A stretch of DNA of 64,000 nt from Paralichthys olivaceus (GCF_024713975.1 NC_091111.1:18945501-19009500), one strand, 5' to 3'. Shown: positions 45,001 through 57,044, counted from the stretch's first letter. Made by a program: numbers and translations. Notes: generated by a model from the sequence alone, not told the origin.

Positions 45001-48000
45001 TTTATACAAGTCACATTTTGTCCTTCATACCAGGGACACAGTGAAAAGCTGATCTCAGGTAGTGATGCTTACAAACCTTTGAAGGAAGATGTCGGTTATT
45101 AAATGTGAAAGGAACATGCTTGTGAAGAAAGGAACATGCTTGTGTAAGGGAAAATTGAAGCCATTATATTAAAAAAAACCTTGAATTGCTTTGGAGAGAT
45201 CAGTTAAGAGTTAGTATCAGTCGTACTTTTGGATACCACCCCAGTGAATCTCTTTCTGGTGACAGCTTCTAGCATTTTCTTATGAAACTACTTGAATGTA
45301 GAGAATGTGTTTTTCTGCACCGTGTCAGACAAAGAAAAAAGCCCAATTAAAGTTTGAAAATGTCAAAGCCGGCATTAGGTTTTCTCAGCGTCATCTCCAG
45401 TTTGGTTCGGGAGGATGGGTTGAGGGTGCACTGCAGCCCTGTGGCGGCCATGGCAACCGGAGAGTACAGCAGACAGCGAGAACCGTAGGGCCGCAGCATC
45501 GAGTCTAGCATCACAGACAGCTGTAGCGCTCAGAATAGACACAATACGCTTGAGTACTGAGGCTGAGCAGAAGTGGGTTAGCCCACATGTGGAGGAGAAA
45601 CTGAAATCTAGGCTGACCTCCCTCACCCTCCCTGGAGGGGGAGGAACAAAGACGGCATCCTCTTGGATCAATAACGTCTGAGATGGTTATACAGGGAGGG
45701 TCGAAGTGCAAATGTGATGATGTCCAACTTTTACTAAATCAGAGTTGGCAGAGTGAACTCGTGTCATGTGTTTAACACAGTTCAGAGCCGGGACTGTTTC
45801 TAAAACTTTATGGACAGCTTTCTCTACGGTACAGATGTTTTTCATTTTTCCCTCCTAGTTGAGATCTTTCATGAGTTTGTTAAACACTGTCAGCTGTGTG
45901 TATTGATTTTTAAATTGTGTTCTTGTCGTGGGTGGTTCTAATAATCATATTGATCATCTCAAAGAGGGCAGTGCAAAGAAATTCAGTTTGTCCTGGATTT
46001 CGAGTATCCCTCCAGTATACAATATGTTCAACACCTAATAAGTTAAGTATTTTCGACCAATCTTTTCCTAAAGGTCGTCACGCTTGTTGTGTTGTGAGAA
46101 CTTATGTGGCCCTCTCTGATCATTACTATGTCGTCTTTAAAATGAGCACTGCTGACGGCAGCAGAGGTAAAACAGAGGTTATCTCTAAAAAAGTGCTCCA
46201 TCAACGAAAACATCTGTACATTATTCACCAGGACACCAGCTTTGCCTTCAGTTCCCGTCGTTGATCTAATCTGAACTGAAAAACAGTTTCAGTTCTAAAG
46301 TAAAGAACGCCATTGACACCATTGTCCCATGAAGATCAAAGTGGTCTCTTCTTAGATAAAAGTTTGTCTTTTCAAGTTGACGTCTGCGTCTCATAGGTGT
46401 GTTCTTCAAATCTTGCATCCGTCGTATGTTAGAAACTTAATTTCAGGAGAGTATCAGTGCAGTCAATAAAACCCTCTTTAACTGTTTTCCACCTGGTCAT
46501 GAAATTATTGTTAAAATCCAAAGAACTCTGCAACTGTCACCAGTGCCTCGGAATAAAACCTTTCTTTTCAACTTGGCACATCGTCACCCAATAGATTTTA
46601 AAGCCTCAACTCACATTGTTCAACGCGTTCAGACCATGTCCCCCTCTAATCCCACACTCTTCTGTCCTTGACCACAGACATCCAGAAGAAGCAGCCAGGA
46701 GAGGACTGCACCCCCAAGCCCATCCAAAGCACTGGGAGTAGCCAATCACCCATTTTCAGTAGCGAGACGAGCAGTAGCAGTAGCCAGTCCCTATTGTCGT
46801 CGCCGCCCTCTAGCTCTGAGCCACCATCAACCGAAGAGCCCTCGCCAACGTTTCCCAGCACGAGGGAAGGTGAGATGTGACGGATTTAATACTATTTTGC
46901 TATTTCTTTGATTAAGATTCTTTTTTTAATCATCATATTCACATGAAGGGAAACCAACAACCTGCTTGATGTCCAGGTTCAGTCTTTGCAAACAGGAAGG
47001 AGCATTGATTTCAAATTTAAGCTGATAGAGTGGACAGCCAGTCCCTAAAATTTAGTGTGAAGTACATTGAAGAACTCAGGGAACTCATGTAGTATTCTGT
47101 CATTTATAGTATTTTTAGATGTATGGTGTTGGAATAAATGTTACATTCTGTCTGACAAGTGTCTTAATCTACATCTGCAGGCGTGTCGTCCACAGAAACA
47201 GCCCAGGGCACACTCTGCACACCCACAAAACGTCCACGAGAATCAGGTACAGTCGACCTCTTCTCCCTGCCGGTGGTTCTGTGTGCCCTGCCCCACTTTG
47301 AGTGCTAACCATTACTCCTGTCGTTTTTTTCCGCAGCCTCAGGCTCAGAGAGCGAGGCGACGCCAGAGAAGCGGCCTCGGACAGACGAGAAGGAGGGGAG
47401 CAGCGAGGAGGCCCGCGGGACGCCCAAGCAGAAGAACCGCCGGCGCTGCTATCGCTGCCAAACCAAACTAGAGCTGGTGCAGCAGGAACTGGGCTCCTGC
47501 CGCTGTGGTCAGTTACAACACTTCCTTGTCTCTGTCAGTCATGTGTCAGAATGACCCCAGAGGGTTCACACGCTTCATCCAGCTACTTTCAATGTAGTTT
47601 AACTGAAAATCTGACATAAAGCTCTGTAGCAGGAACTGCATGTCAGCCCCTGGGTCTATTCTCACATTTAGGCTACATCCATACTGATGTGTTTTTGTTT
47701 TGAAACGAATACGATCTCCGTTATAATCCCAGTCTATGCTACACACTGGAGTTCAAATCCTGTGACCATTCACATACACTTGGTCAATGTTTGTGTCAGC
47801 AAAAAAACAGGAAGCAGATTGTCTACTCTGCAGTTGGTTGCTTGGTAAAAAGAAAATACTACGCACAAGAAGAGAGTGACGAAGAGTCAGAGCAGGGATT
47901 TCTTTTCCTGGAGTGATGGCTTGGTGGAAATGTTACTGACAGTTGGTGTTAGCAATGTTTTGCATGTTTGTGATGACTGATGAGAACCAATCGGCAAACA

Positions 48001-49304
48001 ACTGCCGGTGACTGCATCGTTTCCTGTCCAGACTATGACAGTTCTCAAACTCAAACGGGGCCAATCGAGATTCCAGACTTCTCTGTTTCAGGCGCTCTGA
48101 AACGTTGGAGTCGTGTCGGCGGCAGATAAAAACACGGAGCAGCAGTGATGTGTTTTAAAATTAAAACCTAGTGTGGATGTAGCCTCACATAAGTGCCCTC
48201 ATAAGTTTAACTTGTACGGGCATAGTTATCTCATGTGTTTTTTTAAAGACCCAGGGAAGTACAGTGTTGAAGTTTGGTGTAATTTGGCCACGTGATGCTG
48301 TGAACATTAACTAACTTTGAATGAACAGGTGACCCTCTGTGGCAGCAGCGACTCATCAACGCAAGTGATGAGATTGTTCACGACTTCTAGGGATTTACAA
48401 GTTTGCGTTCTGAGTCAAGCTTGAGCTGAACATTAAATGATCAGCTCCGTGTTCAGCGGCAGGTCTTCACTTCAGGTTCTGTGGTTCTGAGTCCAGCAGC
48501 AGGTCGTTACTTACCACGACTCAATTACTGCAGTTTCCATATGATACTTTTAAACGGATCAACACTAAACAAACACACCCAGGTTGTTTTAAGTTTCATG
48601 ATCCCGTTCATGTTTGTTTACATGTATAATTTTTTGTAAATGCTAAAAGTAAGAAAAGCCACAAACTGCCCACGATGGGGAGATCTACTAAACATGTGGT
48701 AGCACAAACAAAATGTGTAATTCAAAAACCTGAATCTTTCAAAAAATATATATTTTTGTCATTGAAACCTTAGTAATAGAAATAAGTAGACCTTGACTCA
48801 ATTTCATTTTTGTCAGATTCAGATTTTTGCAGAGGATTGATGTAATAAACTTTTAACACCTTTTCTGAGTCCCTGATGCACAGGTTTGCAGATGATTCGC
48901 TGAACTGCACTTCATGATTACAACTTTTTTCAATTACCTAAAGTTTTTGTTGGTTTCTCTTTTTTAATTGGACGAGGGAAGTTTTGCAAATCGGTTGAAG
49001 AAGTGAGTAAAGACTTTGTTACTGTCTCTTGTGTTATTGGTGAGGTGAAACCGCTGATGTAACGTTTCCTCCCATACGAAGCAGGAGCAGCAGAACACGC
49101 AGCCGCGTCACTGCCTCCCTCACCACTTTGTGTCTGTTTCCCCCGCCAGGCTACGTATTCTGCATGCTCCACCGTCTACCTGAGCAGCACGACTGCCTGT
49201 TCGACCATCTGGGCCGCGGACGCGAGGAGGCCGTCCTCAAGATGGTGAAGCTGGACCGCAAGGTGGGCCGCTCGTGCCAACGCATCGGGGAGGAGTGCTC
49301 CTGA
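41339..49304 (+). CDS. zfand3: AN1-type zinc finger protein 3
   Basis: Six coding exons, all in phase: 41339-41406, 44677-44717, 46678-46869, 47181-47246, 47337-47507, 49150-49304; 230 aa (human 227). The N-terminus has an A20-like finger (C17, C19, C31, C34 in PRCPCGFWG...MCSKCFAD). A serine- and proline-rich linker carries basic KRPRES and KRPRTDE segments that may be nuclear localisation signals. The AN1 domain uses C160, C163, C177, C179, C184, H187, H193 and C195. The end ([13 protein letters not shown]) is almost identical to mammals. Known as a zinc-finger protein associated with type 2 diabetes and first described from testis (Tex27); AN1/A20 proteins often link to ubiquitin, but the exact role is unsettled. 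The start is the only ATG in the CpG-rich first exon giving this frame. Confidence 0.96.
42038..42112. repeat. (CA)n/(TA)n compound microsatellite, zfand3 intron 1
   Basis: Alternating CA and TA blocks over about 75 bp. Confidence 0.95.
42415..42600 (+). mobile_element. LINE reverse-transcriptase fragment
   Basis: Reads CCCTCAGGGCTC (PQGS-like) and, about 110 bases on, CTTCTATTTGCAGATGACACA (LLFADDT, the RT catalytic motif), the usual spacing for non-LTR retrotransposon RT. Frame is lost in between. The clade cannot be set from this piece. No 5' or 3' ends seen. Confidence 0.6.
43424..43495 (+). repeat. Interspersed repeat fragment (same family as 37567-37675)
   Basis: CACTTAGTAGAGTTCATTCC, then GCCAAGGCCTGACAGTCCCC and CTTATCAAACCAC, matching the btbd9-intron copy. 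Confidence 0.5.
44258..44575 (-). mobile_element. Fish short interspersed DNA repeat, reverse copy
   Basis: Reverse-oriented member of the 32830-33045 family. On the plus strand it shows CTTTATATTTACATGAGGAG, CCATGGAGGCTGCCATG, GGGTGAGGGGAGGGTTGTTC and AGCTGCAATAAAACTTC. It keeps the middle part that the other copy lacks. Confidence 0.6.
45340..45720. other. Unexplained GC-richer block in zfand3 intron 2
   Basis: About 380 bp, richer in GC and CpG than the intron around it, with partly open frames on both strands (98 codons on the minus strand, 45375-45671). I do not recognise a protein, and no splice sites fit zfand3. It could be a retrocopy fragment, an enhancer or an unlisted repeat. Confidence 0.3.
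47670..48185. mobile_element. Non-autonomous DNA transposon (MITE) in zfand3 intron 5
   Basis: Left end AGGCTACATCCATACTGATG; right end on the opposite strand AGGCTACATCCACACTAGG. Both are followed by T-rich GTTTTxAxTTTxAAAC sequence. The element is 516 bp with no transposase. I know this TIR type from fish genomes; hAT-like is likely. CACAT on both flanks hints at, but does not prove, a target-site duplication. Confidence 0.65.
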
Positions 49305-50320
49305 TTGGTCACGCTGTGTCCAGCCATCCAGTTAAGAGATGAGGCGCTTACTAAGAGGAGGCGGAGGAGGAGGAGGTGGAGGAGGAGGAGGAGTGAGAGC
49401 AAGGAGGAATGACAAATGGGGTGATGGGGGAGGGGGGGAGGGGAGGGAAGAAGAGGAGGAGGAGGGAGCACGGTCGTAACATCCTGCATCTGACCCGAAG
49501 ATTCTGGATCTGAGCTTGACGCCGCCCTCTTGTCGACCCCGATTTCCCGCCTGGAGCGTCTGTGCGGACTCGGCTCCGGGCGAGGCAGCTCGAGGCCAAC
49601 AGGGGGCCCCGGTGGCCCCAGTGGCTGTTCTGCGGAGCCACGTTCAGTATCGCATGTTCACACACACAGCCTTAACCCCACCCCCGCCGTCTTCAGAGGG
49701 AGGACGCCGCAGAGACGGATCCAGTCAGTCGTACATCACGCACATGGTTTCCTCCTCTTGCTCACGCTCCTTTTTTCAGAACAGGAAGTTACGGATAACG
49801 AACTGTTGTAGCGTTCGGCTGAACTGATCCGTTTGGATTCTCATTCAACTGAGTTATTGTTTGTTGATTTTTATTTTTCCATTTCTTGGTCGCGGGTGCG
49901 GGGTCCAGCTCTATCCCACGACCAGTCCTCAGGTCGTCATCAAGGGGTTGGAGTATCAAACCTGTAACCCCACCTTCCTCTCTTTTTTCTTTTCCTTCTT
50001 CCACCAACATTTAGGTCCATGCACGGCATCACCAAACGTTTTGTGCTCATGCATGGTACCAGCAGTGTATTTGTGCAGGTTTGAGTGTGTCGTATGGTAA
50101 AGTGAGGCAGTGCAAGGATGCTGTCATGGTTTGATTTCATTCTGTTTTGTTTTTCATGTGGCCGTCATGGTGATTAGCTTGTTTTTACTTCTTTACCACG
50201 GTGTCGTGGAGGACAATACAGCCAATCCCTGCCTCTGCTCACATGGACTGTTGACAAAAAGAAAAAATACAAATAACTATTAAAAAAAAAAATCAAATAA
50301 AAACCACACTAATGGACAAG
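49305..50320 (+). other. zfand3: zfand3 3' UTR
   Basis: Starts with a GA/GGA-rich stretch (49350-49470) with several G runs, then ordinary sequence to an AATAAA at 50296-50301. No other gene recognised. Confidence 0.5.
50296..50301 (+). terminator. zfand3: Candidate poly(A) signal of zfand3
   Basis: AATAAA about 1 kb after the stop codon, within an A-rich stretch. Confidence 0.45.
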
Positions 50321-52059
50321 AGTAACTCAGATAAATCCTCTGTGTAGCAGATCCTCTTCTCCCTCTTCCCCTCCCCTTTTTTCAATTTACTGAGTGGTAC
50401 TGTTGTTCTTGATACGTACGGGGGAACACGACTCAATTCACGACTCTTCAAACGAAGAGTTCTTCGCCAAAACGTCATGTATTCATCAAGAAAAATTATC
50501 TGAAGCTCATAATGGTCTCACAAGAGTGCGAAAGTGAATACTTCAAATTACTTACTATCCTTGGAATAGCTCTATAATTTATTTCTTATTTTGTGTTTTT
50601 TGTGAGTAGAATCAGGCGTCAGATCGGGGAACATAATTCTTAATGTATGAGTCGATTAAATCGAAGAGACGGGTTTTTCACGCAGTTTAAATCAGTGATG
50701 TCATATTGATACGCAGCACGAGTGAACGTTTGTTTTGAAGCTAAGAAATGAACCTAAATTTAAAAAATGACACCAGACAAATGTCGGCAAATCTTAAAAC
50801 AATTTCGGTTAAGTAACCAAACGTTGATCGGTTTCTCTTCAGTTCAATTCTGCTACTAATGAACTTGATCAAGTTGTGAGATCAAATGTGAACATCCAAT
50901 GGTCCAACGTGCATGTTTTTGTTTTTATTCTTCTTTTGTTGGACCCGGTGGAGGTTGAGCGTCTTGTTGACGCCACAGTTTCGAACCACAGCCGCTCTCC
51001 GGGTCTGATGATGCTGCAGAAATGACATGTGAATTCTCAAATTGAGTTGTTTCTCCCTTTCCTCGTATGTTTAGTTCTGTCTTTGTTTCTGACTCCACTC
51101 TGCTGGACTCTGTGCTGTGCATATTGTTCAAATACACCTTCCTTCCTTTTCCTCAAAGGGGCTGTTCTACCAACATCAACTCTTTCTGTTTGACTTTTTC
51201 AAAGCCGATATTTGCTTCTTCAGATTTTAATTTGGTTTCATCGTAGCCATATTCAAAGCTATTTCTTTGCAGGAAGTCCAATTTGATTATGTTGAATTGC
51301 TGTTGTTTGATTTTTAATTGGAAGAACTCAGAAACATGAAGCAGTAGATTTCCTCGAATGGCAGAAAATTGTATTTATTTCCTTCTTTTGCAAAATAACT
51401 ATGTAAACGTTGATGGAGGTGAACAGCCCTTATAACCAGACACCACTTAACTATGCTAATCCTCATGCACACGTTATCGTTTCTTCTCTCCCTCATCTCT
51501 TACCACGCCCCCTCCTCCCGTCTTCTCCAATGAGAACGCAGTGAAGGATAAAGGGAGTCAGGAGAAACTGGCTGGTTCTTATTTTGATATTTGAATATTT
51601 GACAAAACTTGTTCCTTTGTTTTTGTTTGAGTGCTAATGAGAAATGGAAGAAATTGAGTATCTTTCTGTACCTTTTAAAGAAAATTATTTAACCTTATAT
51701 CAGTTTGAGTTACTTAACACCCTATAGCATAGAGTGGCATATTTAGTTAAATGTATTAAAAAAAGCAAGACCATAATTCTGTCATATTTCTCCTTTAATT
51801 TTATCGTGTTCCATTTTCTGCTGAGGAAAATAAACTGGATTAGAGGATGTGGTGTGTGTTGTCATGTGTTTTCTTTCCCCCATATTTATTTATATATATA
51901 AATATATACAGATGAATTTCTACGCGGTGTAGTGTAGCCTGTTCTCTAATGCAACCGTCTACGACATCATTATTTGTGCATACTGTGTTTTCCGTATAAT
52001 ACAAGAACGTGTAATTCGGCTGAAAGCTCCAGGGTAAAGCTAGTGAGTGGACATGTTGT

Positions 52060-52390
52060 TATATCAGTCGCTGTTGCTAAGGCGACGAGTGACCTCCAGT
52101 AGCCGGAGGTATTAGGTTTTCAGGTTGTCCGTTGTATTCTTCTGAACTGGTATTTTCAGAATGCCTTGAGGGAATTTCTTCAAACTTGGTACAAATGTTC
52201 ACTTACACTCACTGATTCGCTGATTACACTCGTGTGGTTGAAGCTCAAAGTTCAAACGACCGTACAAATCATGTTTTTTGCCTCTTGAACATTTCTCGAG
52301 TTCACCTCCAGGGAATTTCTTCAGATTTTGACCAGTTGTCCTTTGACTTGCACTTGTTGTAGTTCTATGTCACTATATGACTGTTACACC
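52060..52390 (+). repeat. Fish interspersed repeat with internal tandem monomers
   Basis: GGAATTTCTTCA occurs at 52171 and 52312, 141 bases apart, within similar surroundings (a CTTCAAACTTGG or CTTCAGATTTTGACC continuation). Resembles a dispersed tandem-monomer element common in fish. Confidence 0.45.
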
Positions 52391-52567
52391 ACAAACAAGC
52401 AGCAGAACATTCAATTATATAAGATAGATAAGATATATACTATTTATTATATATTTATACATATATTTACCCTGACTCTGCTAAATGTCTAAAGCTTATT
52501 CAGCCCTAAAAACAAATACAGCCAGTGAACGCCCTCTTCACTGAGCTATTAATACAGAGGGTGATGA

Positions 52568-52760
52568 TACATTTATTTTCTTTAGCACCTTTCACAGAAA
52601 TAAAACAAAAAGTGCTTCACACTAAAAATAAGCTTGTACAATCAATAAAATAGCAATAAAAGGCAAACAAGGCAATAAAGTGCTGGACTATAAAAACATG
52701 AGACACGAGATCAGAAGTTAAAGAAGGCGACAGAAATAGAAAACTCAGAATGCAAAGAAG
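52568..52760 (+). mobile_element. Decayed fish repeat (CACCTTTCA...AGTGCTTCACACTAAA type)
   Basis: Carries TTTAGCACCTTTCACAGAAA and AAGTGCTTCACACTAAAAAT followed by A-rich sequence, like the 3' tail of a common teleost retroposon. Confidence 0.4.
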
Positions 52761-52903
52761 AAGCAAGGAAACTTAAACATGTTTGAAATGAGAATGTTTA
52801 ATTCTCTACAGGTTTAAACCAGCTGATTGGCTTCCTCTCTGACTGAACCGGCCAATCAGCTTCCAGGGCCCTGAGTGACAGGAACACACCTGAAGAGACG
52901 ACT

Positions 52904-52992
52904 TTCCTTCTTCTTCTTCTTCTCTTGTTTTCCTTCTTCTTCTCTTGTCATCCTTCTTCTTCTCTTGTTTTCCTTCTTCTTCTCTTGTTTGA
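52904..52992. repeat. TTC-rich minisatellite
   Basis: Four imperfect units of TCCTTCTTCTTCTCTTGTTT; strongly pyrimidine-biased. Confidence 0.85.
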
Positions 52993-54113
52993 GCCCTCCT
53001 CAGTTTGAAAAGAGCTTGTGTGGAATAAAATGGTGGATGAAGAGGAACTCCGGGTGAGTTTGTGGAGCAGTGTGTTTGGCCTGTGTCACTTCCTGTCTTG
53101 AGTTTGATCCTGTTGGTCTTCGTGGAGTTCGGTCGTCAGGTTCATTCAAGGTTCTGTCCTCATCTGTTTTTGTTAGCGAGCAGGATTAAAAACCAAAACC
53201 GGCCGGAGAACCATGACAGGATGTGGTGAGAGTCAGGAGAGAAGCCATTAGAATCTGTGTTGTTCAGAGAGTTTCTCCTGAAATAAAGCAGAGGTCTGGA
53301 TCCTGACATATTTAGGGAACAGATATCGACCATTGTGTGGAAGTTAGTGCAGCTCACCTGAAGTTAAGGACTGTTGGTTCTTGACAGAAGTATTTGTTCA
53401 GGGTCCCGTTCTAGGTGATTGTATTTATTATTTGTGATTACTCTGTGAGCTCTGGAGGAAGTTGTGTTTCATGTTCGTTAGAGAGGAAGATTTACTAGAG
53501 TTGTTTCACTCGCTCCATGAGCAGATGTGGAGTTTTGCTCGTGTATTTTGTGTAGTTTTATCTTAATACCTGTGACGTATCGAAGTTTTTTTTTAAAAAT
53601 TGTCCTCATGTTATGGATCCACCAGAAAGCGACATGACTCCGTGTAAACAGTAGATGGCGCACTCAGACAGTAGAGGCAGAAATCAAAGGATCCGTTCTG
53701 TCTTTGTTCCTCGTGTTTCATTAAGATGGAAGCGGCGGTGACAAGTTATTGAAAAGACACGTTTTCCTCTCGCTCCTCTTCTTCACCTCCTCTCTCACTT
53801 CACTCCTCAGCTCTTCTCTTCGTCTTTTCTCTCCTCCTGTGTTCCTCCTTCCTCACCTCTTCTCTACTTCCTCTGACTTCTCTCCTCTTTTCTTTCTTTT
53901 TCTCTCTTAACGCTGAAAATCACTGATGCAGATTAAATAACACATTTAAACAGATAAACTCTTTACTTTGAATTCGTGAAGTTAAAATACACAGTGAGTG
54001 TTTGAGACATTGGATGAAGTCTCTTCTCCATGCGTGTTGTGCTGCTGGCTGCCGGTAGGTGGCGCTCCTCTCTCTCATTCAAACCTTCAGGAGGGTCCAG
54101 GACTCCCTCACCG

Positions 54114-54146
<33 letters not shown>

Positions 54147-54160
54147 CTGTCTCACGCGCA

Positions 54161-54375
54161 CAGCCACACGCACGCGCGGCTGTCAGAGAAGCGCTCGCGC
54201 CGCTGAGTTCAGACACTGAGCGTGTGAGAGGCAGCGCGCGCGCCTCAGTCTCCGTTCCTCCGTCACCGGAGCCGCTCGCGCCGGGTGTAGTTGTTGTTTG
54301 TTTGTTTGTTTGTTTGTTTGTGTCATGAGCTTCTGACAGCGGCTCCGGGCGCCGCCGGCTCCTCCTGAGCGGAAC
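54161..54375 (+). promoter_or_regulatory. CpG-rich promoter / 5' UTR of galnt-like gene
   Basis: Clusters of CGCG words (ACGCGCGG, AGCGCGCGCG) between two repeats, with a (TTTG)n run at about 54297-54320, ending at the start codon of the galnt-like exon. Confidence 0.5.
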
Positions 54376-54549
54376 ATGAAGCGTCTCTGTCGGAGGCTGG
54401 CGGTGACCGTGGCGCTGCTGGTGTGGCTGGGAGCGCTCGTTTACCTGCTGGTGCTCAGCCGGAGGAGGCTGCCGGAGCTGGGGGCCGGGGCCGGGGCGGG
54501 AGGAGCCGGAGGAGCCGGAGGAGCCGGAGGAGAGACGGTCAACAACCAG
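54376..54549 (+). CDS. First coding exon of a type II membrane protein, probably a GALNT-type transferase (galnt14-like)
   Basis: 58 codons ending at a GTGAAG donor, phase 0. The protein begins MKRLCRRLAVTVALLVWLGA: a short basic tail, then one hydrophobic segment (about residues 9-27), then SRRRLPEL and a Gly/Ala-rich stem. This is the layout of a Golgi type II glycosyltransferase. The start resembles human GALNT14 (MRRLTRRL...LW...KRKLE), which is my best guess; other Golgi enzymes are possible because the catalytic exons are not in the window. The stem is coded by GGAGCC repeats. If the guess is right, the product adds GalNAc to Ser/Thr in the Golgi. No second exon was found up to 64 kb, so intron 1 is longer than 9 kb. 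Confidence 0.5.
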
Positions 54550-54580
54550 GTGAAGTGAAGACTCCTCCATCCCTCTACTC

Positions 54581-54582
<2 letters not shown>

Positions 54583-54660
<78 letters not shown>

Positions 54661-54770
54661 AACAGAGTGTGTAAGAGTGAGACTGTGTGTGTGTGTGTGT
54701 GTGTGAGTGTGAGAGAGAAACAGAGTGTGTAAGAGTGAGACTGTGTGTGTGTGTGTGTGTGTGTGTATAA
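54583..54770. repeat. (TG)n/(GA)n compound array
   Basis: Long TG tract (54583-54646), a GA run, then two further TG blocks separated by the repeated phrase GAGAAACAGAGTGTGTAAG, so a higher-order duplication is visible. Confidence 0.95.
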
Positions 54771-54877
54771 TGAATCATCTCTGATAATAATATATTTCCT
54801 GTGATAATAAGTAGTTAAAGTGAATCAGTGACACAAGTGTCTCTTATTGTTGTTTATAGTATTGACATTCATCAATG

Positions 54878-54880
<3 letters not shown>

Positions 54881-54920
<40 letters not shown>
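54881..54920. repeat. (TG)n microsatellite
   Basis: About 20 TG units. Confidence 0.95.
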
Positions 54921-54922
<2 letters not shown>

Positions 54923-57043
54923 TGAAGCTATAATGTCTCTGCAGGATCTTCCAGTGTGTAATGAAACATGTCTCCTCTAGTGAAAGTGAATCAGTGACTT
55001 TAAAGTTTAAACACAGTAGTTTGACTGTTTCTCTTCAGTCTCAAACTTCACAGATAGTTTGTGTAAAAACTAATGTGAGTTATCTTGTCAGTTGTCTTGG
55101 TAGCTGAGTATTTGTGTATTTCAGTATTTGTTATGGTTTGAAGGTAAAATTCTTGATCTGGTTCAGACACGTCCAAGTGCCACATCCTAAAAACTCAAGT
55201 CAGGTACAAGAGTAAATACGTTTTCCTCCGTCTGCTCTCAATCAAATCTAAACCTGAGTGATTCTCAGTAGAACTCATTCCTTCGCACCATCACAGGATC
55301 TTGACTCCTCCTGCAGTGGCCCTGAAGGTTGTGGTGTAATTTTTTAATTTCCTAAGATAATAATTCCCATAATGCTCAAACATGACACTATAGAGGCTTT
55401 TATCGTTGCATTCACTCGTTATCAGATTGCTGTGGAGCCTCTGCAGATAATTGGGTTCGTTTTCGACCCACTGTGCGCTGCAGGATGTGTGTTGTGTAAA
55501 AGACCTGCAGCATGTTAACTGTTGCTCGTGGGCTAAATTCTATTGATCCTCCCTCTGCGTCATTGTTTTATTGAACTTTAAGCAACGCACACATTCCCTC
55601 TATATATAACTGTGAGAGGATGGAGGACATGAAAATATGATCTTATAGCAATATCACATTAAAGTAGAGGAATAAGTCAAATCTCATTTTGCACCTGTGG
55701 ACATTATTATTTTGTAAGAATATCACTGTATGTTTCTGGAATATTGAGGTTTCCTGTCGAGCCTGAACCATTTATATATCAGGAGGTAAAAAAGTTCTGA
55801 TGACCACATGTTGGCTGACAAGTATAAAAAAAGATGGAATTGAGGCTTAATCATTTAAAGTTTAATCATAAACTTTATTACAAATGACAAACACTCGCAT
55901 ATTGAACTTGAACTAAGAAAATAAATAATACAAGTATAAATACACTTTTTCTGCTTTGGGAACATCTTGTAAATTAAAAAATAAATACAGTTTGTTATGA
56001 TCCTGACACACATAAAAACCAGCGTGTTCACCTGAGTGACACGTCTCCATCACTGCCGATTACAAACCAGTGCGCTGCAGAGTGATTTCAGTGAATACAG
56101 ACAAAAGATGTTAGTGACCGGTGGAACAGAGGCTTTAGTTTCTAAAATAAGTCCAAATAACATAAGTTGCATTAACGTCATGTAATTATTACAATTTTGG
56201 AGCAAATGAGCATAAACATAAATTTGTGAAACAGCTGGTAAACGTATAATAACTGTGTGTCAACAACACGGCTCTGAAGACGAACGCAGCTCTTGAAGAA
56301 GATCCACGCTCTGTCTCAATCTTGAGACGCGCCATAATTTCGTACGAGTAGGAGGTGTTTTTCAGACGGTGGATAATTCAGGCATTGAAGCTTAATCTGC
56401 TGCGGCTTTCATTGTAACTTGACCTGGATAAGATCCTCAGCTAAATGCTTCCATATAAAAATTCCAAATGTAATTAAACCACTTAAGTTGGAGGGTGGAA
56501 GCAGCTGCAGCCACTTCGCTGAGCGGGAGAAGAAGAGGAAGAAAAGGGAGAGACGCTCGTCTCTTGTGTGGACTTGTTCTGTGAGATGTGAGCGCACAAG
56601 CTAATGAGAGAATCACATTCTGCAACACTGTGTGTGTGTGTCATTTTCAAGTCAGGACACACACGCTGTAACACACCTTGGCTAATACCTGTGCCAGATT
56701 CAGACTTGCCAACTTAATCCTGCAGTTTTTCACACCCGGCGTAGAACGTGTCAGCAGGTACAGCCTCGTATCATCATTACCCAGCATACAGTCTGTTCCT
56801 ATCATAAAATAAGACGCATAAATTGGGCTCTTCCTGGTGCAGTGGTTTATTATTCAAGCAAAACTTGAAACGTGAAGCAGTTTTATAGAAAGTCGCTCAG
56901 TGGAGCTCGACAATCCTTTAAGTCCTGCACCAAGTTCTTCATGTGGTTTGGATAAATCTGTTTTAACTATTGAAGATACATTTAAACTCTTGAATCCACT
57001 TTATCTCAGCTACATGTTGGTGTTACTCACAGGTTTGTGGCTC

Positions 57044-57044
<1 letters not shown>

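Larger units (their letters stand above)
50321..54160. other. Intergenic region after zfand3
   Basis: No gene recognised. AT-rich in 51.6-52.5 kb. It contains repeat fragments at 52060-52390 and 52568-52760, a TTC-rich minisatellite at 52904-52992, and otherwise unique-looking sequence. Confidence 0.5.

Noticed and set aside
45917-46264. 115-codon frame in zfand3 intron 2
   Set aside because: No recognisable domain, no fitting splice sites, composition like the rest of the intron.
53030-53054. Tiny possible first exon (ATGGTGGATGAAGAGG then GTGAGT)
   Set aside because: Eight codons only, no matching downstream exon or known protein start; probably chance.
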